A DNA stretch of 64,000 nucleotides from Ypsolopha sequella (lineage: Eukaryota; Arthropoda; Insecta; Lepidoptera; Ypsolophidae), in the NCBI GenBank assembly GCA_934047225.1, contig OW203987.1, positions 3,003,501 through 3,067,500 on the forward strand, read 5' to 3'. This document shows, in pieces, positions 1-10,690 of this stretch. How positions within the stretch are numbered: the first letter of the stretch is position 1; each line of letters begins with the position of its first letter. Under the pieces are notes generated by a model. It was not told the DNA's origin. It worked only from the letters and a program-made list of their open reading frames with translations, and searched no databases. A program made the position numbers and the translations under genes.

Positions 1-76
1 TAAGTACCTACCTACCTACTTCTAACTTCAAAATTATGACTTTGAAATCATAACCTAAGCTATTTTTATTATTTAG

Positions 77-1787
77 GTGCTGACATGTCTGCGGTTCATG
101 GCTGAAGGAAACTATCAAAGAGGCACGGGCCAAGACCATGGGGTATGCATCGCTCAAACTACAGTGAGCAAATACTTGGGCCAATTTACTGCAGCTGTGG
201 TTAAAGTGTATGTATCTTGATTTAACTTTCATTAATTATAAACTTTGCTTGGCCAGAATGTCAACAAGGGGCACAATACCTTTGAATTTCATTAAGTTTA
301 ATCTATTTTCAGGCTGCTGCCTCAATGGATTAATTTCCCTGGAACCGAGCTCTTAAGAAGGGCTGTTGCTGATGGATTCTATAACAAATTTGGTGTGAAT
401 GATGTCCTGGGTGCTATTGATTGCACCCAAATACGGATTTTCCCCCCCAAAAAGCCCCAAGGAGCTCAGTACAAAAATTACAAGCAGCTTTACTCTCTAA
501 ATTGCCAATTGGTGTGTACCTACTTATTTATTTTATAATACCTGTAACGACACTGACATTGTTACAAGTTTCTCTTTGTATTTCTTCTTCTTGAGAGTGA
601 AAGAAGACGCTTTAAGTACTAAAGCCATTTACTTGTACTTCCCCTAATCATTCTTTATTAAAATTTTTGTACTATTTTCTTTGTGGTGTATGGACCAAAA
701 GGAATAATATTCATAAGAAAGAAGTAAAACTGATAAGATCTCCATTCTTTTTCAGATTGTTGATGTCAACTGCAAAATATTAAATGTGATTGCAAGATAC
801 CCGGGGCGTGTCCATGACCAATTTATTTTTAATAATAGCTCGGTCAAAGAAGAAATGGTGCAAATCTGCCAAAGAGGAGTTGGGGATTATTTCTAACTTG
901 GTACTTCATAATAGTTCGTTTGAGTCTTCACCAAGTCTGATGCTTTCATTCAGTTTGAATCCCCACCAAGCATTAACAGTGGAATGAGTTTGTGCTAGGG
1001 GAGGCTTAAGCCTCCAACCATAAAATATTTTTTATTGTATGATTTGAAACTCAACCCGGAAACTATTTGAAACTATGATAGAGATAAATTTCTATATTTT
1101 AAAAACTGCAATATGGATTATTTTTGGAGGGGAATGAAGCTAAGCTGGGGGGGGGACTTGAATCCATTAGCCCCTGCCCCATTCCACCGCCAATGCCGCC
1201 AAGTCCGATTCATAAAATACCTAATAATATTACTTACATTATATTCACCATATTTTTAGTAGCTATCTGTATATTTATATTGTATTATTTTGCAGGAGAC
1301 TCTGGCTATGGTTTAGAGCCCTGGCTAATGACACCCATCCTCAATGCAGTACCTGGTAGTGCAGAGGAGCGTTAAACCAACTGGCACTGCCAGGCACGCA
1401 ATACTGTTGAGAGGGCCAATGGTTGGTTGAAAGGGTCTTTCCGGTGCATAGGGCATGACCGTGCACTTCATTATGCACCTGAAAAATGCTCAAAAATCAT
1501 CTACACAGCATGTGTTCTATATAACATTATGAGATATTTCAAGTAAATTAAAGCAATCTGAATTGATTAAACTGTCTTATATTGTTGTTTGTTAACCTGT
1601 TGCAAAGTATGATAATAATAGGTACTTAAATGTTACTATTCTTTGCATTTTCAGAGTCCCATATGAAATCCTGGAAGCAGGTGCTGATGATGATAATGAT
1701 GTAGCAGTAGTGCTAAATCCACCTGCACGCATTTATAGGGCTGCTCTGGCACGAAGACAAAGAATAATAAACTCATATTTCTTATAA
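77..1787 (+). pseudogene. HARBI1-like PIF/Harbinger transposase, decayed (copy 1)
   Basis: DDE nuclease of a PIF/Harbinger DNA transposon. The frame carries across exons 77-207, 313-511, 756-900, 1296-1542 and 1655-1787, with GT-AG borders and matching phases. The first exon(s) lie left of the window. Catalytic motifs are visible: first Asp in GAIDCTQI (exon 2), second in GRVHDQFIF (exon 3), Glu in NTVERANGWLKG (exon 4). Exon 3 has an in-frame TAA (894-896) where the family has Leu before GDSGY, and exon 4 has a TAA just before NWHC. Both imply a dead copy, although the splice sites remain good. It is tail to tail with the SANT-like gene on the minus strand at 2295-4488, the usual two-gene Harbinger layout. 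The family call rests on motif recognition. Confidence 0.88.
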
Positions 1788-2294
1788 ATAAAAATCTTTT
1801 TTATTTTAGCCCTTTACTATTGCGTTTTATAGGTCATCTCGTTGTTGCTATCGGGTTGTAATAGAAGTAAAACAACTAAAAAAATAATAATAAACAATTT
1901 TAATTTAGGTACTTATTTATTACAGTAAAATCAATGTCTAAAATTAACCTTACCACTATTTTCAAAATTTTTAGTCCTCTTGATTCCTGTAACAAGAGAA
2001 TTACTATTAGGAGGAAAGATGCAAAAAGAATAAAATTATATTGAATAAAAATCCTGTTTTAAGAACTTCAAATCTATATTGAATGAATGCTGCCTCGACG
2101 ATGTTAGTTACTTAGGTACTAGATACACATTGAACCAACTTAGAACACAGTAAAATTTTGATTTGATGGTCCCTTTCAAGAAAAGGCACTTCGGGGTGCA
2201 AACTGGTAGCGAAGCAATTTTACTCATTGTTCTATGTTGCGTGGTTGCGTAGCAGGCATAAAAAATGTTGCATTTTATATGTTAAAAAATAATA
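1788..2294. other. Gap between the two convergent Harbinger genes
   Basis: AT-rich sequence with an AATAAA directly at the transposase stop codon, a plausible polyadenylation signal. I see no coding potential or recognised repeat here. Confidence 0.6.
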
Positions 2295-2614
2295 TTACTT
2301 TTCCACTTGACTATTTTGTTCTTTAATGAGTTCATTCCTCTCCTGCATAATGTTCCCAATATTTCTCAGACTTTTCGATATATCCTGTAACATGATAAAT
2401 AAAATTCGCAATTGTCATTCAATTCGATAAATGATAAATAAAGTATTTTACTTAATGTGTTGTGCAGTTAAGTAATTAGTCTGTTTCAGAGGAAATCAAG
2501 TTTAACACCCGGGTTTCAAAACAAACAACTGATGAAATGATAATAAATCTGAGGTCAGAAAGAGTTAGGAGTTACATGTAGGCAGTGCAAGCTATTAATT
2601 TTTATAGCACAGTG

Positions 2615-2730
2615 TGACCTAAACTCTTTTCCGTGACTTAAGTAGTCCATTATTGCACGGCGTGAGTTAGCACCCGAGAGCGTAGCAAGTCAACTTTTAA
2701 AAGCGTTACATCAAGTGCGAGTTTAGGTCA
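2615..2730. repeat. Short inverted-repeat (foldback) element
   Basis: A perfect 12-bp inverted repeat (TGACCTAAACTC at 2615-2626, complement at 2719-2730) bounds 116 bp. It sits in intron 4 of the SANT-like gene. Probably a small MITE-like insertion; no target duplication is clear. Confidence 0.5.
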
Positions 2731-2750
2731 TGCATACTATAAAATTGTAT

Positions 2751-2824
2751 ACTATTAGAGTTAGTAATGTACTATTACAGTTAGTAATGTACTATTAGAG
2801 TTAGTACTGTACTATTAGAGTAAG
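2751..2824. repeat. 20-bp tandem repeat, 3.7 units
   Basis: Exactly 20-bp units (consensus ACTATTAGAGTTAGTAATGT) with few differences, lying just downstream of exon 4 of the minus-strand SANT gene, inside its intron 4. Confidence 0.9.
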
Positions 2825-3404
2825 TAAGTAAATTACTTTTAATATTCTATTATTTTCTCTTTGAGCTTCGAGAAACTCTTCTTCATAAGTTGCCATTGAT
2901 GGCCTTTTTGTTTGCGAGTGGCGTAAGCATTTGTGGTGGCTTCAGCAGGGACAACTGGGCAGGTGTAATAAGCTGAAGCAGTTTCTTCAAAATCCTCGGT
3001 GTGAGAAGGATATTGGATGGAAGTTGTTGGGGACCTGGGATTGGGATTGACTAAAAAGGTGTCAGTGATTGTGGGAGATATGGCTGTGGTAGGGCTAATT
3101 GTAGCAGTGGTGACAGTGGCAGTGACATTAGTTGTATGAGCAGGAGGTGAAAATGTGTGTTTTTTATGGTGGTACGATTTTGATTTGGCAAGTAGATGTG
3201 TATTAGGAGCAAACGGAGAACTGATATGGAGATGAGGAGTTATGGGAAGTCGAATGACAGGAGTAGGTGCTTGTCCCTGTTGGCAATGTTATTAATTAAT
3301 TCATGCAATACTAAAAAATTGTGTTAAATGGTAAGTGATAAAGTAAATAGGTGGTAGAGCTGATGCAGAGCTCAACTATGGAGGTACCACCTTCTTACTC
3401 GCAA

Positions 3405-3418
3405 CCCCCCCCCCCCCC
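3405..3418. repeat. Poly-C tract
   Basis: Fourteen consecutive C in intron 3 of the minus-strand SANT gene. Simple sequence; length is likely unstable. Confidence 0.9.
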
Positions 3419-3529
3419 TAGTTATTTGGGGAAGAGTAAGAAGACAGCTCTCAGGCATAACCAGCATAGCTAGCATGGCAGGAAAAATACCTAAGAAAAA
3501 GCCACAATATTATTTCTTCATTTTGACAA

Positions 3530-3730
3530 GTAAACCAAGATGGCACCGTTATGGCCTGGGGCCTATTGATGGGGTTATGTCCATCCCCAATTGCCGGCCT
3601 TTTAATAAAATGGGCTGCAGCCTTACTGGTGCGAGGGTTTCGGCAACGCGCTCACCAACCCGCCTGCCCAGTGTGTGTGAGTATGGACATTTCTACCAGG
3701 ATGACGGCCAACGGTGATGAATGTATGGAT
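3530..3730 (-). repeat. Dispersed repeat shared with 59150-59495
   Basis: Read on the minus strand this matches the interval near 59250-59430: shared segments include the ACTCACACAC..CTGGGCAGGCGGGTTGG block, the CCCTCGCACCAGT block and a later GGGATGGA block. The plus-strand copy begins with (CATC)n and a TCCACTGCTAAACATAAGCC segment, which resembles a very common lepidopteran LINE-derived 3' repeat. Family name not assigned. Confidence 0.7.
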
Positions 3731-4488
3731 GGAAGTAAATTTTAAAAAAAACAGCATGTAAATTACATAGCATTTCAATAAAACAGTCTTCTATAGATGT
3801 ACTTTAAAGTACTTACATAGTTGATAGGGCTTTCCTCAGGGCCTAATCCAATGGACGTTTCTAGCCCTATCACTGACAAGATTTTTTGTCTAAGGTCGGT
3901 AGTCTTTGCAATTACACCAGGCGGGTTGCCAGTCATACCCAGCGTCTTAGAACGTAGGGCATTAGCTGCACGTGCATTTTTTTTAAGATCACGCCATGTC
4001 TGAAAACAATTATACAAAGAGATACATAAGTACCATACACAAAATTGGCAATTAACTAAGCAAAGGAAAAGATAGACATTTTGGAAGAGGACTCACTATT
4101 TTCCACTGCGCTATAGATTTTTTTGGTCCATGTTCCGAAAGCAGGTTGGCCAACTTGCGCCACATATCTTCATAGCCTCTTAGACCAAGAGGCCCTGCAT
4201 ATTCACCGTTCGCAAAATAAATGTTTTGGGCCATGAACTCAACCAGGATGGTTTTTTGGGTGTCAGTTGTCCTACTCCTGGATCTTTAAAAAAGAAGATA
4301 CTGATTTAGTTTTGCTAACTCCTATATATCATAAGGAGTGACCGCAATTGTTATGATCAGTCTAAACTTATCGAGATAAATTCAAAAAACACGAACTTTT
4401 GATGTAAGCGAAGTACATAGTAAATAACATATTAGTTTAGCATTACTTACTTTTTTTGGGCAGGCTCGTCGTTGGCTTCTAACTCCAT

Positions 4489-4911
4489 AATTAAATCTTG
4501 CTCTCGTCTAATTCGCAAAGGGGCTTATTAGAATTAAGAGTAACAGATAGAACTACGACGTAATCGTAAACAAAACCCAAAACCAATCTAATGTTGACAA
4601 AACAAAGTCTTGCAAAAAGGAATGCTATACTACTATTTTAAAAAGAGTACTGTTTCAAACAAATTATAAATCGCAAGGGCGTTCTTAAATTGTTTGATTA
4701 ATAATGTAAAGCTCAGCGTTCATTGAGAATAATCGATTATTTTTTCGATTTAATCCAATTTTAGACAAACTATTCTGTGAATGCGATATAGCGAGAAAAC
4801 ATTTTTTCGACACGATTTTTTCTTCTTTTCTTTGCTGTCATGTTAGCAAAAGTAGATAAATCGGGATTTTAGAAATAATCTTGTAGAAATCAAAGAGTCG
4901 ATAAAATTTTG
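4489..4911. other. Non-coding stretch upstream of the SANT gene
   Basis: Contains the region upstream of the minus-strand ATG at 4488, so any promoter of that gene would lie here. I see no convincing TATA element, terminal inverted repeat or reading frame. Confidence 0.5.
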
Positions 4912-5714
4912 CCATGTTAGCTATGCAGGAGATAACGTCTATAATAAGCAGCTTCGTAGAGAAGATCGAACGTCGCTTTGATGCGCTGACACTAGATTAA
5001 GATGCTATTGCCACATCAATAACCAGCATAGTGGACACGCAACAGAGGCACAAGGCGCTGATTGATAATGTATCATCTAAACTGACCAAAGTAGAAGCGG
5101 AACTCCAACACCTAGTAATGGATGCCGTACAGAGCCTGCTAGCGAGGAGCCACGAAGTAGTGTTTGAATATGGCGTTCAAGCATACGCCACGCCGCCACT
5201 AATACGAACAGTTCGCTCGCCCGTGCAGCAGGGCCATGCAGTGCACGAGTCAAGAAAGAAAGTTGAGAAAGATGATAAGGGTGACCATGAAGGTGGAGTC
5301 GTCAAAAATGAACCAACCGAACCAACTCACGACGATGGTGATCATGGAAGCGGAACTGCAAAAGATGAGCCAACAGAACGGCCTCACGACGAGGGTGCTA
5401 ACGAAGATGATGATAAGGTTCTTGTGCTTAAATCTATACTCGGGGATGTGACGCTCGGTAGCAAGGTCGTGTCCAGTTGCAGTTGCACAAATGGCGTGAT
5501 GAAGTTGTGTAACGCAGTGATAAAGTTTAACACAACAAAAGCTGTCAAAAACGATGAGAGCACGCATTGTTTGATAAGCGTGTCAAACGCCAACGGAGTT
5601 ATGACCACAAGGGAAAGGGTAGCTTGCAAGCAATCCAAAATCAGAGATGCGTGCGCAATCTCGATGTTAATAGGAAAAGAAATGGACTCAGGAACAAAGG
5701 TCACTGCAGGTGGG
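4912..5714 (+). pseudogene. Coiled-coil gag-like fragment of a truncated BEL/Pao element
   Basis: The frame opens at ATG 4912 (MLAMQEITSIISSF), meets TAA near 4996 and continues in the same frame to 5714. The N-terminal part has heptad-like Leu/Val/Ile spacing (LIDNVSSKLTKVEAELQHL), as in gag N-termini of LTR elements. The middle is very acidic with a repeated KNEPTEPTHDDGDH / KDEPTERPHDEGAN unit. The C-terminal part (VLVLKSILGDVTLGSKVV onward) I do not recognise. The frame runs almost into the integrase C-terminal fragment at 5704-5922, so protease, RT, RNase H and the integrase core are all missing. An internal-deletion derivative is the simplest reading, inferred from position only. Confidence 0.5.
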
Positions 5715-5922
5715 TGACTTGGTTTTAATTGCTGATCCTAACGCACCTCGTAATGTGTGGCCGAGAGGTAAAGTCGAGAGCGTATACCCAGGTAAGGACG
5801 GTCGAGTTCGAGCAATAGAAGTGAAGACTAAGTCTGGGACGTTGAGACGTTCTGCTGCACGCGTCGTTCGTATTCCTGTAGCTAATGAGTGCTGTGAGCC
5901 AGCACTGGGGGGAGATTGTTAA
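5704..5922 (+). pseudogene. BEL/Pao polyprotein C-terminus (DUF5641-type domain)
   Basis: Encodes the C-terminal domain that follows the BEL/Pao integrase: GDLVLIADPNAP, WPRGKVESVYPGKDG, VRAIEVKTKSGTLRR, then the stop. The same domain, in diverged form, ends both complete BEL polyproteins in this window (near 10890 and 15960). It stops at the LTR boundary (TAA 5920-5922 overlaps the LTR start) after a purine-rich GGGGGGAGA, which fits a polypurine tract. Only this end of pol remains. Confidence 0.85.
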
Positions 5923-6185
5923 CGACGCGCTCGTTGATTTTGCACAAACAGACAATCATTTGTTGTTATTATTTTTTATAGATAATTTAGTTGAAAAACA
6001 TAGATTGTCTATGATATAGGTTTTCTTGTGACGTGTCTTGTCTTTGGTCATCCGCGACAGGCATCGCACGCAATTTGTAATATTTTAGAATTTTCTTTAT
6101 GTTTTCCATGTGTGTGCCTACATTTGCCAATAAATATCGTTTTGCATGTTAAAATACTGCGGCCCTTGTTATTTGACCCTTAACA
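5917..6185 (+). mobile_element. 3' LTR of truncated BEL/Pao element
   Basis: Begins TGTTAACGAC immediately after a polypurine tract and ends CCCTTAACA, giving TG..CA termini inside a 6-bp inverted repeat (TGTTAA/TTAACA). An AATAAA occurs near 6130. I found no matching 5' LTR upstream, so the element is truncated. Confidence 0.75.
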
Positions 6186-6417
6186 ACTAGAGTTAGTTGG
6201 TTAACAGATCAGTGTAAGCATACGCAATACAGAATCATGTACGTTTGAAACTGTTGTACCATATGTTTTTTTTTTCGTAAGCTAGTTCTTTCAACGTATA
6301 CACATTTTTACTCTATTTACTGAATTAATTTTAACTACCAAAAATTCCATCATAGAATAATGTCTTATAAGATTACAAAAAATATGCAGGCGTATTTAAA
6401 AGTTAATTTGATCTACC

Positions 6418-7116
6418 TTGGCCGGTGATAGTAACTCCTCGCAGTCTCCCAACCTCTCTTCACTAGCTGCAGACTATCAAAACTTCAAGTCATACATCCA
6501 GGACACTGTGTTGTTACTCAAATCCCAAGTTGATCTCTTAATAAGAGCAATGGATGATGTCGAAACTAGATCTAGGCAAAAAATTCTATTATTCCATGGC
6601 ATTCCAGAATCGGAAAATGAGTCTCTTCCTGATGTTGTTGCTGGCCTGATTGTCACGAAGCTTCATCTGGACAACTTCAGCAACGAGATGATATCTTCCT
6701 GTCATCGGCTCGGTGGTAAAAATCCCAAATCCAAGAATCCCCGTCCCATACTTGCTCGCTTTAGGGATTATCAGGTCCGCTCAAAAATCTGGAGTCAGAA
6801 GACCCAACTCAAAGGATCCACTATCACACTGTCTGAGTTTCTTACGAAGAACAGACACAGAATCTTCGCTGAAGCACGTAAGAAGATAGAGATGAGGCGT
6901 TGCTGGACGCAGGAGGGGCGTGTGGTGGTACTACTTCCCGGAGGTAACCGCAAAAAGGTCGATACCTTTACTGTCCTGGCGCAGATTATAAAGGACAATC
7001 CCGACATCCTGCGCAAGGACTCCACAGTGGTTCCGAGAAATGACACGAAAGCTAGACAGCCCAAGGAACAGAAAACTGCACCCACTAGGGACCGGAAACC
7101 TCGTCAAAAGAACTAG
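6418..7116 (+). CDS. LINE ORF1 protein (RRM-type, L1-ORF1p-like)
   Basis: RNA-binding ORF1 product of the LINE whose ORF2 starts at 7601. An N-terminal coiled coil (ADYQNFKSYIQDTVLLLKSQVDLL) is followed by an RRM-like core (RQKILLFHGIPES, SSCHRLGGKNPK) and a basic C-terminal region (RRCWTQEGRVVVLLPGG, then a Lys/Arg-rich tail). There is no ATG at the open start; an in-frame TGA lies just upstream of the TTG at 6418, so the LINE is probably 5'-truncated or the start codon is mutated. The rest is open to TAG at 7114-7116. Confidence 0.75.
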   Translation: MAGDSNSSQSPNLSSLAADYQNFKSYIQDTVLLLKSQVDLLIRAMDDVETRSRQKILLFHGIPESENESLPDVVAGLIVTKLHLDNFSNEMISSCHRLGGKNPKSKNPRPILARFRDYQVRSKIWSQKTQLKGSTITLSEFLTKNRHRIFAEARKKIEMRRCWTQEGRVVVLLPGGNRKKVDTFTVLAQIIKDNPDILRKDSTVVPRNDTKARQPKEQKTAPTRDRKPRQKN

Positions 7117-7600
7117 CCACAAAAGTGTCCAAGTAGTGTGAAATTTTCAGTTTTCATGTTTCCACTCATCTTAATGTAACTACCCTCTACTGTAAGTACA
7201 GTACACAGTTTTGTTTTGTTTTTATACAAAGTCACTCACTTTTGACATTTGATCAGCTGCATTGCCTGCATTCCGAAATAAATTTATTAGAATAGTTTTA
7301 TTTTAATGTTCAAAGTTACGGAACAACTATTAACTTTAACCATTTCCTTAGTAGTGAATAATAATACCTTTCTTTTTCTTATGTGTGTCATGTTATGCAC
7401 TATATTATTTGCTTGGTTGTGTTATTGTACGTCTTTACAGTCTTACTGGCAGGTGAGTGATGGAATGTAATTCCATCTTCTTGACCTAAGTTTAAAACTA
7501 GATAGGTATTTATTTTATTTTTCAAGTATTTATCTATACTTAGAAGTATTTTAAGTACTATTATAAAATTATTTATATAAATATATATTATCATATATAA
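7117..7600 (+). other. Inter-ORF spacer of the LINE
   Basis: About 480 bp of AT-rich DNA between ORF1 stop and ORF2 start, with no coding potential. It may be the remainder of a deletion, since LINE ORFs usually lie much closer together. Confidence 0.5.
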
Positions 7601-10287
7601 ATGAGTGATTATGAGTCAACTACTAGCTTCGACAACTACTTTTCCTGCACTTCCTCAGATGAATCAGTTAGCGACCTTAACACATCTTATGCCCCTCTAT
7701 CTTCACAGATCAATTCTGTTTTTTGCAACTCCCGCAAATCTTTTAATGTAGTTCACATAAATGCCCAGAGTATTCCTCACCACCACTCAGATATGCTTAC
7801 ATCCTTTGGCAATAATAATATACATGCGGTATTAGTTTCTGAATCTTTTTTAAAGCCAACTCTCGACTCCACAATGTACCCTTTACCTGGTTTCCAACTA
7901 ATTCGGAATGACCGTCTTGTTGTTGGTAGCGGTGGAGTGGCTATTTACCTTAGGAGTCATATACCGTTCACGGTTATTAGTAAATCTCCTGGAGAATATG
8001 ATGGGATGGCTGAACATTTACTTCTTGAGGTCACCCTAAATCATAGTCGAATATTGCTCGGCGTCTATTACAGCCCCGACTGTCACGTCAAATATTTCGA
8101 ATCTTTTGAAAATCTTCTAGATCAACTTACCCCACTCTTTGATAATACAATTGTTATGGGAGATTTCAACACGTGCCTTCTTAAAGACGACCATCGCTCT
8201 AAACGACTTCAGTCAATTGTATCTGATAAAAATCTGATTATTTTACCCCTACAGGCCACTCATCATCCCCCTAACTCTGCTCCCACTCTCTTAGACCTGA
8301 TGATAGTCTCTTCTCCTGACCTTGTAAGTAACCACGGCCAACTAAGCGCCGACAGCTTCTCTTATCATGACCTTATCTTCCTTTCTTACAAGGTGCGTAC
8401 CCCTAAACCCAAAAAGCGTACTATTCTCCAGCGTAATTTTAACAGAATGGATTTACAGCAACTTTGTGAAGATGCCTTGAAAATTGACTGGGATGAGCTT
8501 GAGCTATTACAGGACATCGATAGTAAAATTGAGCGGTTTAATTACCTACTCATTCAACTTTATGATAAACACGCTCCATATCATCCTGTGAGAGTTAAGC
8601 AACTCCCAGCTCCATGGCTCACCGATCAAATTAAAGCTCTTATGGCAAAGAGAGATCATGCAAAATTTCGGTACAAGAAGGATCCAACAGACGGTAATCA
8701 TGACCTGTATAAAGAACTGCGAAATCGGTGTAATAGAGTGTGTAGAGACGCTAAACGCCGACATATTCACTCTAGCATTGAAAATTCAAGCAACAGCTCA
8801 CAACTGTGACATTTTCTTAAATCATTGGGCATTGGTAAATCACAGAATAATGCTTCCGTGGACGTTGATCTAACTGCTCTTAACAACCATTTCTCATCTC
8901 CACCTTTTGTGTTAGATGTAATTACTAAAAACAATACTATATCACACCTTTTAAGTCTACCTGCCCCTGATTTTTCTCCTTTTAATTTTAGGCAAGTCAC
9001 TGATCGTGACGTTAAGCGCTGCATACTATATATTACAACTAAAGCCGTTGGATTTGCGACATTAGCTTAAAAATGATTACTCCTGTGATTGACATTGTCC
9101 TCCCTCACATCACCAATTTTCTCAACTTCTCTTTTATATCCAGCGCCTTTCCCAGTTCTTGGAAAAGAGCATTCATTATTCCTCTCCCTAAGGTAAACAA
9201 TCCTACCATTTTATCTCAGTTCCGCCCTATTTCAATCCTTCCCCTGCTGTCAAAAGTTCTTGAACGACTTGTTCATGAACAACTTTGTGAATACCTCTCC
9301 TGTAACAAACTCCTTAATCCCTTCCAATCCGGATTTCGTAAAGGACACAGCACGGTCAGTGCTCTTATTAAGATCACTGACGACATAAGAGAAAATATGG
9401 ATAATCATAAAATCACTGTTGTTACGTTGTTAGATTTTAGCAACGCGTTTAACACCGTTGACTTTGACATTATGTTAAGTATCTTACGCTCGCTTAACGT
9501 ATCTCCGACAGCAACTGCTTGGTTCGAGTCATACCTCAAAGGTCGTCAGCAGTGTGTTCGCACTGATACTGGTTCTTCAGACTGGTGTCCGGTACTTGCT
9601 GGCGTCCCACAAGGTGGCGTTTTATCTCCTTTACTTTTCTCCCTTTTTATTAATATCCTGGCTAGTCATCTTTCATCTCTTTATCACCTTTATGCCGATG
9701 ATTTGCAGCTTTATACAGGCACTGAACCTGGCGATATTAATACTGCTATTGACTTGATTAACGATAACCTGAACATCATCTCCGAATGGACAAAATCGTT
9801 TGGTTTGGTGCTCAATGCAAATAAATCACAGGCTATTATATTTGGTACTCCCAGAATACTAGCACAGTTGGACTTGAATGTTGTGACGAAAATTAAGTAT
9901 GACAATATAGTGATCCCATTTACCAATTGTGTTAAAAATTTAGGTATCCTTATGGATAACACGTTATCTTGGGCTCCTCAAGTAGGAGCAGTTAGTAAGA
10001 AAGTGTTTGGAGCTTTCCATTCACTCAAACGGCTGCAGTTCTTTCTTCCATTCCAAACTAAAATTATGCTGGCACAGTCTCTACTGCTCCCAATTCTTGA
10101 TTACGCGGATGTAAGCTATTTAGACATAACTGAGGTGCTGCTGAGCAAACTCGAACGTCTCCAAAACTTGTGCATTCGCTTTATCTTCGGATTGCGGAAG
10201 TATGATCACGTCTCAGAATTTCGTGCTCGTCTAAAGTGGCTCCCAATTCGCCTTCGTAGGAATACTCATATCTTAAGTCTTCTATAC
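7601..10287 (+). pseudogene. LINE ORF2, endonuclease and RT, 5' part (CR1/Jockey group)
   Basis: Endonuclease-reverse transcriptase of a non-LTR retrotransposon. AP-endonuclease motifs: FNVVHINAQS, SGGVAIYLRS, VYYSPD, VMGDFNT, SYHDLIF. RT motifs: WKRAFIIPLPK, FRPISILPLLSK, QSGFRKGHST, LLDFSNAFNTVD, AGVPQGGVLSP, YADDLQLY. Two lesions are visible: an in-frame TGA at 8807-8809 (same frame resumes, consistent with a Trp codon change) and a frameshift near 9050-9060, after which RT is open from 9073. The frame ends at the outer BEL insertion and resumes at 24835-25078. The intact flanking frame shows the BEL element landed in an already nearly complete LINE. The clade call is by motif memory. Confidence 0.88.
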
Positions 10288-10292
10288 AACGT
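10288..10292. repeat. Target-site duplication (left) of outer BEL
   Basis: AACGT directly left of the LTR; the identical AACGT lies at 24830-24834 directly right of the other LTR. Five bases is normal for BEL/Pao. Confidence 0.92.
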
Positions 10293-10690
10293 TCTAACCG
10301 CGAGGTTACAGGAATGCAGAGCTGATGGGATTTGAGGATTGACACTGGAGAATTGTGGTTGCACTGACCTGTTTTGGATGTCTGTGGATGGGCTGACAAT
10401 GTGCCGCGTGGTGTACTCCTTGTCGGGCTGATGATGACAGGGCTGATCTTGGACAGGGATGAACAGTATATCTTGGTTGGTGGAGTAATAAACACAGCAC
10501 TGGTATGAACACAACACTGGTAGGAACACAGGATACGCGAGATTTCGGCGTGTTGGCGGCGCGAGTGTGTACACACGTGCGGTTCGGACGATGTCCCGTG
10601 CGGAAGAGAGAGGTCACTGGCGTGCGCGGTGGCGCCAGCGCTGCGCCGCGAAATTAGTCATGCGCGAACGTCACGCTGGTGGCGTGAACA
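10293..10690 (-). mobile_element. Outer BEL 3' LTR
   Basis: 398 bp; on the coding strand it starts TGTTCACGCC and ends CGGTTAGA, where the other LTR ends CGGTTACA. The pol frame reads 36 bases into it before stopping. I see no clear polypurine tract just upstream: the coding strand there is C-rich (a G-run on the plus strand near 10691-10703), which is unusual. Confidence 0.9.

Larger units (their letters stand above)
2295..4488 (-). pseudogene. SANT/Myb-like DNA-binding protein of Harbinger element (copy a)
   Basis: Partner protein of the Harbinger transposase; in characterised elements it binds element ends and helps import the transposase. Exons on the minus strand are 4488-4451, 4283-4097, 3999-3817, 3276-2837 and 2384-2295, and all junction phases agree. 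The ATG at 4488 opens a frame beginning MELEANDEP. Exons 2-3 hold the trihelix/SANT-like domain (YEDMWRKLANLL, TWRDLKKNARAAN). Exon 4 is a Pro/Thr/Ser-rich linker and exon 5 a short basic helix ending in NSQVEK. In exon 4 an A-run (T5 on the plus strand, 2905-2909) is one base short: the downstream frame (MATYEEEFLEAQ) is the one matching exon 5, so a single frameshift has killed the gene. A repeat copy lies in intron 3 (3530-3730). Confidence 0.82.

Noticed and set aside
1124..1375. Plus-strand 83-residue frame with a hydrophobic stretch that looks like a membrane helix
   Set aside because: It is AT-rich intron sequence reading into exon 4 of the Harbinger transposase in that exon's own frame.
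5250..5704. Minus-strand frames of 105-106 residues over the gag-like region
   Set aside because: Antisense shadows of the acidic gag-like frame, with no independent support.
10181..10617. Several minus-strand frames of about 100 residues (repeated at 24401-24750)
   Set aside because: They lie within the outer BEL LTR, occur identically in both LTRs and have no recognisable domain.
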